A stretch of DNA of 64,000 bases, from assembly GCF_003591485.1 (NCBI RefSeq), contig NZ_QZCF01000007.1, positions 124,001 through 188,000 on the forward strand, read 5' to 3'. Shown here one piece after another: positions 59,458 through 64,000 of this stretch. The DNA is from Paenibacillus sp. 1011MAR3C5 (GTDB lineage Bacteria; Bacillota; Bacilli; Paenibacillales; Paenibacillaceae). A program made the position numbers and the translations under genes. Positions within the stretch are counted from its first letter, which is position 1; every line of letters starts with the position of its first letter. The notes below the pieces were generated by a model, which did not search any database, had not been told where the DNA came from, and saw nothing but the letters and a program-made list of their open reading frames with translations.

Positions 59458-60122
59458 ATAAAAGTGTCGTAGTTGTAACACCGCATCCAGATGATGAAAC
59501 TTTAGGATGTGGTGGTACTTTATTGAAGCACATTAATCAGGGAGATAAAGTTTTCTGGCTAATAGTTACAAGCATGGGGAATACGTTTACTCAAGAAGAA
59601 AAAAAGAGAAGATCTACAGAAATAGATAATGTTTCTCGGGAATATCAATTTTCTAATACATTTGAATTGAATTTTGAAGCGGCTAATTTAGATCAAGTCC
59701 CAGAAAGTGTTTTAATTGGGGAAATAAGCAAAGCGTTTTACGAAATACGTCCTAATATTGTATATGTTCCATATCCAAGTGATATTCATTCTGATCATAA
59801 AACTGTATTTAATGCATCAATTACTTGCACTAAATGGTTTAGAAATCCATACGTGGAAAAGGTTATGGTTTATGAAACTTTATCAGAGACGGATTTTACA
59901 ATCAATCCAGACGCGAATACATTTAGACCAAATGTATATGTAAACATCGAGCCTTTTCTTGAAAAGAAAATTGACATTATGAGAGTATACGCATTAGAAA
60001 TGGGTGTGTTTCCTTTTCCGAGAAGTGAAAAAGCTATTCGGTCATTAGCCCATGTTCGCGGAGCAGCAAGCGGTTTTGAAGCGGCTGAGGCCTTTATGTT
60101 ATTAAAGGAGATAGTATCTTGA
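59454..60122 (+). CDS. PIG-L family N-deacetylase
   Basis: Zinc-dependent N-deacetylase fold with the metal motif TPHPDDETLGCGG (residues 9-21) and the second ligand region DIHSDHKTVF; 222 aa. Family members remove acetyl from N-acetylated sugars. Translationally coupled to the formyltransferase, it would expose the amine that the latter formylates. Its stop overlaps the TTG start of a decayed neuB, so the original operon was legG-formyltransferase-PIG-L-neuB. Confidence 0.88.
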   Translation: MNKSVVVVTPHPDDETLGCGGTLLKHINQGDKVFWLIVTSMGNTFTQEEKKRRSTEIDNVSREYQFSNTFELNFEAANLDQVPESVLIGEISKAFYEIRPNIVYVPYPSDIHSDHKTVFNASITCTKWFRNPYVEKVMVYETLSETDFTINPDANTFRPNVYVNIEPFLEKKIDIMRVYALEMGVFPFPRSEKAIRSLAHVRGAASGFEAAEAFMLLKEIVS

Positions 60123-60815
60123 GGACATTTATTATTGCAGAAGCAGGGGCAAATGCCGTGTCACAAAACAGGCCCAGCAAGCAGACTATCAAGTTGGAAA
60201 TTTGGGAGAAGTTACTTCTCAGCTAGCTATGTTGAAAAAGCTTGAGCTTAGTTATGAACAATTTATTGAGTTGCAGCTTTTTTGTATTTCGAACAAATTG
60301 ATTTTTTATCCACACCTTTTGATTTTGAAAGTGCTGATTTTTATAGATCAGTTGTTACTACAAAAAAATAAAATCTCTTCAGGAGAGATAACCAATCTCC
60401 CATTTCTTCATTACATTGCCACTAAAGGGAGGCATATGATTGTTTCAACTGGAATAGCAACTGTAAAAGAAGTTCACTCCGCACTTGCATTTATCTCTTA
60501 TGGCTTAGCAAATCCTGGACCGGGTGTATGATTTCTATGAGACAGCGGAAGCAAAAGCAGTGCTTCAATCATATGTCACACTTTTGCATTGTACGACACA
60601 ATACCCAGCACCGGTTAACTCGATAAATTTGAACTCAATAAATGAAATGCAAAAAATATTTCAATTGCCCAAAAGATTCTCTGACTATTCGGAAGGCATT
60701 TATCTGCCAATGGTTGCTGTAGGTATGGGGGCAAAAGTTGTTGAAAGCACTTTACCCTAGATAGAACGCTAGAAGGACCTGATCATGACAGCTTTGCGAA
60801 TCTTTGAGCCATCAC
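60119..60815 (+). pseudogene. Decayed nonulosonic acid synthase (neuB/legI-type)
   Basis: Starts at a TTG with AAAGGAG eight bases away and reads RTFIIAEAGANAV, with the usual NHNG region deleted. Frames then alternate: GNLGEVTSQLAMLKKLELSY; KISSGEITNLPFLHYIATKG; LLHCTTQYPAPVNSIN; GIYLPMVAVGMGAKVVEST; LDRTLEGPDHDSFANL. At least three frameshifts are needed, and the antifreeze-like domain is gone, replaced by IS630 debris from about 60816. Confidence 0.87.
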
Positions 60816-61445
60816 CAGAGTCTTTCGATCAGATTGAGTTTCGGGCTATAGGGTGGTAAGTATAACAAGGTGAGAACCGACTGATGTTCGGTCAAAAATG
60901 GTTGAATAAGTGCGGCATGAAAAATTTTCGCATTATTCTGAATGAAAACGATTTTTTGCTTCCCTTTGGGAAACCAGGTACGCGAAAGCCCCTGATAGTT
61001 GCGAATCATGGACTCGTCAATGAACAGGATTCGGTCGATTTCACCATTTAAGAGTTTTTTATACTGTACAAAGGCTTCTTGTTTCGCTGGGTCTACCTTG
61101 GCGAGTATGTAGGTAGGCACTGTAAAGCTAAGCTTCAAGCGATAGAACAGTTCCCTTGTTCCGCGATCGGACACAACACGCCAAATCATTTTTCAATCCA
61201 TTTTCGGATGAGCGGCGAAGTCCAGTTCATCCTAGCAGGAAAACCTACATCCGCTGGTGTCTGATTCACAATCAGTTGATAGACTTGTTGCTCTTGTTCG
61301 GCGCTCAGAAAACGCAGGCGTCCCGGAGCTTTTCGAATTCTCAGTCCTTGGATGCCATCTTGACATTAGGCATTGATGTAGTTGTAAACGTAGAAAGCGA
61401 ACATCCAATTATGTTCTGAATTTCGGGATTGGTCTGATCTTTTAA
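60812..61445 (-). mobile_element. Degenerate IS630-family transposase
   Basis: The minus strand reads IIGCSLST, then DGIQGLRIRKAPGRLRFLSA and PARMNWTSPLIRKWIEK with a stop, then SDRGTRELFYRLKLSFTVPT, EIDRILFIDESMIRNYQGLS (DDE region) and LTLLYLPPYSPKLNLIERLW. Two frame breaks and a missing central segment make it inactive. It was inserted in, or has replaced, the end of the decayed neuB. Confidence 0.83.
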
Positions 61446-61658
61446 AAGGAGTTTTGGCAACCGGGTGTTAAAGTGATTTGAAAAGGACTTCGGGAACTAA
61501 AAGTTGTTGTAGAATTCTATAAGTTCCTTCTTTAACATTCATATCTTGGATACGTTGTGGGTCAAGAATAGATTAATGATGAAATGCGGTATAAACGTCT
61601 TGATTTCAGCTCTTTCAATTCATAGCAGCATATATTTTTTGGGAAGGAAAATTCAACA
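61446..61658 (+). mobile_element. IS4-family transposase 3' remnant, copy B, and legC leader
   Basis: 61461-61576 matches 57284-57398 at roughly 85 percent by eye (PGVKVI-stop-KGLRELKVVVEFYKFLL). The remaining 80 bases lead into legC; no promoter was recognised there. Confidence 0.75.
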
Positions 61659-62816
61659 ATGGCATTCATTCCTCTATCAGTTCCCAACATGGCAGAAAAG
61701 GAACAAGAATACGTTTTAGACGCTGTATCAACCGGCTGGGTATCTTCAGTGGGCCCTTATGTTGAGCGTTTTGAGAAAGGAATTGCATCTTATATAAATA
61801 CGCCTAATGCTGTTGCTTGCCAAAGCGGCACTGCTGGCCTTCATTTATCATTAATTGCTTTAGGAGCTGAAGCGGGCGATTTGATAATGGTTCCGACTTT
61901 GACTTTTATTGCCGCTGTTAATCCTGTTCGATACATAAGTGCTGATCCTGTCTTTTTGGACTGTGACGATTCACTTTGCATTGATCCCAAGAAATTGCGT
62001 TCTTTTTGCGAAGAATGCTGCTATATAAAGGATGGTGCTTTATTTCATAAAGATACAGACCGTAGAATTCCGGTCTTAGTTGTCGTGCATGTCTTTGGAA
62101 ATATGGCTGATATGCCTGAAATTTTAAAAATTGCAGAAGAGTTCCATTTTAAAGTGCTTGAAGACGCAACAGAAGCATTGGGCACTAAATATTTGGAGGG
62201 GCCGCTTAACGGGTGCATGGCGGGCACCATGGGTCATCTTGGCGTATATTCCTTTAATGGAAACAAAATTATTACGACCGGCGGCGGTGGAATGGTTGTT
62301 AGTCAGAATGCCGAACTGCTTCAAAAAATCAAATATCTTTCTACCCAGGCTAAAAATGATGAGTTATATTTTATACATCATGAAATTGGATATAACTACC
62401 GCATGACCAACGTTCAGGCAGCTATTGGTGTTGCACAATTAGAACGATTGGAAACATTTATTGCAACAAAAAAAGAGAACTATAAATTATACAAAGAGTT
62501 GTTAGAAGATATACCTAACATTTCCATTATGCCTGTGGTTGAGGGGGTCCGTTCAAACTATTGGATGTATAGCGTTTGTTTTGAGAACAGTAAGGTGAGA
62601 GATGATGCAATAAAAGAACTGGATAAAGACAAAATACAGACTAGACCTGTATGGGGATTAATTCATGAGCAAAATCCTTATATTAATAATATTACACATA
62701 ATTTAGAAAAAGCCAATTTTTACGGCAGTCGTATACTCAATATCCCTTGTAGTTCGGGACTAACAATAGATGATGTAAAAACAGTCTCAGCCTCTATGCA
62801 TAAGCTGCAGTTATAA
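61659..62816 (+). CDS. legC: LegC-family sugar aminotransferase
   Basis: PLP-dependent DegT/DnrJ-type enzyme that aminates C4 of the 4-keto sugar made by LegB. It has IPLSVPNMAEKEQEYVLDAV, STGWVSSVGPYVERFE, SGTAGLHLSLIALG, ATEALGTKYLEGPLNGC and the Schiff-base Lys in SFNGNKIITTGGGGM. At 385 aa it is normal. Unlike rfbH it keeps the lysine and lacks the Fe-S cysteines. GGGAAGGAAA precedes the ATG. Followed after 41 bases by ptmE. Confidence 0.92.
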   Translation: MAFIPLSVPNMAEKEQEYVLDAVSTGWVSSVGPYVERFEKGIASYINTPNAVACQSGTAGLHLSLIALGAEAGDLIMVPTLTFIAAVNPVRYISADPVFLDCDDSLCIDPKKLRSFCEECCYIKDGALFHKDTDRRIPVLVVVHVFGNMADMPEILKIAEEFHFKVLEDATEALGTKYLEGPLNGCMAGTMGHLGVYSFNGNKIITTGGGGMVVSQNAELLQKIKYLSTQAKNDELYFIHHEIGYNYRMTNVQAAIGVAQLERLETFIATKKENYKLYKELLEDIPNISIMPVVEGVRSNYWMYSVCFENSKVRDDAIKELDKDKIQTRPVWGLIHEQNPYINNITHNLEKANFYGSRILNIPCSSGLTIDDVKTVSASMHKLQL

Positions 62817-62857
62817 GGAGTCCTTTAAATTAGCAATAACTTAGGAGGCTTTTTTAT

Positions 62858-63907
62858 ATGGAAGTTAAACAATATACAATATCACCAGATACCACAGTTA
62901 GAGAAGCTATTAAGAAAATAGATGAAAAGGGAAAAAAAATCATTTTTATTACGGATTCAAGTCTAACTTTGCTTGGTGTTTTTTCAGATGGGGATATGCG
63001 TAAATATATATTACGTAATGGAGACCTGAATGTTCCTATTAGAGTGGTAATGAATAGAAATCCTAGAGTATTCAAAAGTATACGGGAAGCTAACAAAATT
63101 TCTAAAACAGAAAAACTGGTGGCTTATCCAATTATTGATGAAGATAATAAGTTTATCGATGTGCTATTTTGGAATGACGATAAACATCGTACTACGACAG
63201 AAACAACATTAGCTGATATTCCAGTTGTTATTATGGCCGGTGGTAAAGGTACTAGACTTTATCCATATACTCAAATTCTTCCGAAGCCTTTAATACCAAT
63301 CGGCGAGTACACCATTTCAGAACGAATCATTAATAATTTTAAGCGTTTTGGTTGCGACTCTTTTTCTTTTATACTTAATTATAAAGGAAGTATGATTAAG
63401 GCTTATTTTAATGACATTAATAAGGACTATAATTTAGACTATTTTGATGAAACAACTTTTCTGGGAACAGGCGGAGGACTTTACCTTTTAAAGAATAAAA
63501 TTAACTCAACTTTTTTTCTTTCAAATTGCGATATCATTATTGATGCTGATTACGGCAATATCTATAAATTTCATAAGGAACATAAAAATTTAATAACTTT
63601 TGTTTGTGCTTTCAAAAACTTCACAATACCCTATGGTGTTGTTAATTTAGATAATTCCGGAAAAATACAAAGCTTATTAGAAAAACCATCGTACTCTTAT
63701 CTTACCAACACAGGATTTTATGTAATCGAACCAGAAGTTATACAAGATTTAAAAGAGAATGAATATATAGATTTGCCAGACATTGCTTCGAACTATATTG
63801 AACAAGGTAAAAATGTAGGAGTGTATCCTGTCTCTGAGAATGCATGGCTTGACATGGGTCAGTTTAGCGAAATGCAGGAGATGTTTAAAGCATTAGGGGT
63901 CGAATAA
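62858..63907 (+). CDS. ptmE: CBS-domain nucleotidyltransferase PtmE
   Basis: The N-terminal pair of CBS motifs (about 1-115; TVREAIKKIDEKGKKIIFIT, GVFSDGDMRKYILR) is fused to a nucleotidyltransferase domain (VVIMAGGKGTRLYPYTQILP, KPLIPIGEYTISERI; FFLSNCDIIIDADYG). PtmE of Campylobacter activates glucosamine-1-phosphate with GTP at the head of the GDP-linked legionaminic acid route. 349 aa. GGAGG lies ten bases before the ATG. It makes the precursor for the LegB-LegC-LegG steps. Confidence 0.9.
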   Translation: MEVKQYTISPDTTVREAIKKIDEKGKKIIFITDSSLTLLGVFSDGDMRKYILRNGDLNVPIRVVMNRNPRVFKSIREANKISKTEKLVAYPIIDEDNKFIDVLFWNDDKHRTTTETTLADIPVVIMAGGKGTRLYPYTQILPKPLIPIGEYTISERIINNFKRFGCDSFSFILNYKGSMIKAYFNDINKDYNLDYFDETTFLGTGGGLYLLKNKINSTFFLSNCDIIIDADYGNIYKFHKEHKNLITFVCAFKNFTIPYGVVNLDNSGKIQSLLEKPSYSYLTNTGFYVIEPEVIQDLKENEYIDLPDIASNYIEQGKNVGVYPVSENAWLDMGQFSEMQEMFKALGVE

Positions 63908-63956
63908 TGGAGGAAATTATGAATGCATACGGAAACCCTTGCAAGGAGGTTGGGAC

Positions 63957-64000
63957 ATGGAAAAGCAGGTCTTTATAATCGCTGAGGCTGGCGTTAATCA
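63957..64000 (+). CDS. legI: Legionaminic acid synthase LegI/NeuB, 5' end only
   Basis: AAGGAGG seven bases before the ATG begins EKQVFIIAEAGVN, the N-terminal signature of NeuB-family synthases, which condense phosphoenolpyruvate with the six-carbon product of LegG. The window ends after 14 codons. A 19-codon frame (63919-63978) with its own GGAGG overlaps this start in another frame and is probably incidental. Confidence 0.85.
   Translation, partial: MEKQVFIIAEAGVN

Noticed and set aside
48420-61576. UGA read as tryptophan, because IS30 and both IS4 remnants have TGA at Trp positions
   Set aside because: Many intact genes here (csaB, rfbF, legG, PIG-L) end in TGA with ribosome sites of the next gene placed accordingly; the elements are otherwise decayed, so these are ordinary nonsense mutations.
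63919-63978. 19-codon frame overlapping the legI start
   Set aside because: It has a GGAGG but is too short and lacks any motif; it may be a remnant or chance.

Overview
The window looks like chromosome of an endospore-forming, peritrichously flagellated Firmicute of the Paenibacillaceae, most likely Paenibacillus. The support is an alpha/beta-type small acid-soluble spore protein, CsaB with several SLH-domain proteins, a secreted copper-amine-oxidase-N-domain protein, DegS/DegU, and the comF-yvyF-flgM-flgN-flgK-flgL-yviE-fliW-csrA-hag order known from Bacillus. No rRNA, tRNA or CRISPR array was recognised.

Layout. (1) 0-3.3 kb: csaB-tagA-tagO, which make and pyruvylate the secondary cell-wall polymer that SLH domains bind. 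(2) 3.6-23.4 kb: exported surface proteins (a 1400-aa SLH protein, a strongly codon-biased S-layer protein, two secreted proteins of unknown role, a 1478-aa Ig-like/SLH protein, a phosphodiester glycosidase), with a spore protein and metK between them. (3) 23.4-31 kb: degS-degU, an LPXTG wall-anchored Thr-Pro repeat protein, a small membrane protein, comFA-comFC. (4) 31-41.7 kb: a flagellar block of yvyF, flgM, flgN, flgK, flgL, a DUF6470 gene, fliW, csrA, three tandem flagellins, flaG, fliD, fliS and fliT. Sigma-D-type promoters can be read before yvyF (weak), flgM, the first flagellin and flaG, and CsrA-type hairpins precede all three flagellins.

(5) 41.7-64 kb: an AT-rich, IS-scarred glycan island. 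Two TPR glycosyltransferases diverge from a region with a sigma-D-like promoter facing each way, which ties them to flagella. Next come rfbH (the Fe-S/PMP-dependent C3 dehydrase) and, beyond IS debris, a minus-strand operon of legB, rfbF, rfbG, an acyltransferase, a reductase/epimerase and a thiamine-diphosphate enzyme. The right end carries legG, an N-formyltransferase, a PIG-L deacetylase, legC, ptmE and the start of legI, interspersed with decayed neuC and neuB copies and IS fragments.

How the genes may work together: two nucleotide-sugar routes appear side by side. One is a GDP-linked legionaminic-acid route (PtmE, LegB, LegC, LegG, LegI). The other is a CDP-glucose route (RfbF, RfbG, RfbH) that, with the acetolactate-synthase-like enzyme and a reductase, resembles the yersiniose pathway to a two-carbon-branched 3,6-dideoxyhexose. 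The proposal is that these sugars decorate the flagellins, and possibly the cell-wall polymer. This is inferred from gene content and promoters and has not been demonstrated. The island shows repeated decay: a second rfbF cut after ten codons, a second acyltransferase broken around an IS3 remnant, and dead neuC and neuB genes.
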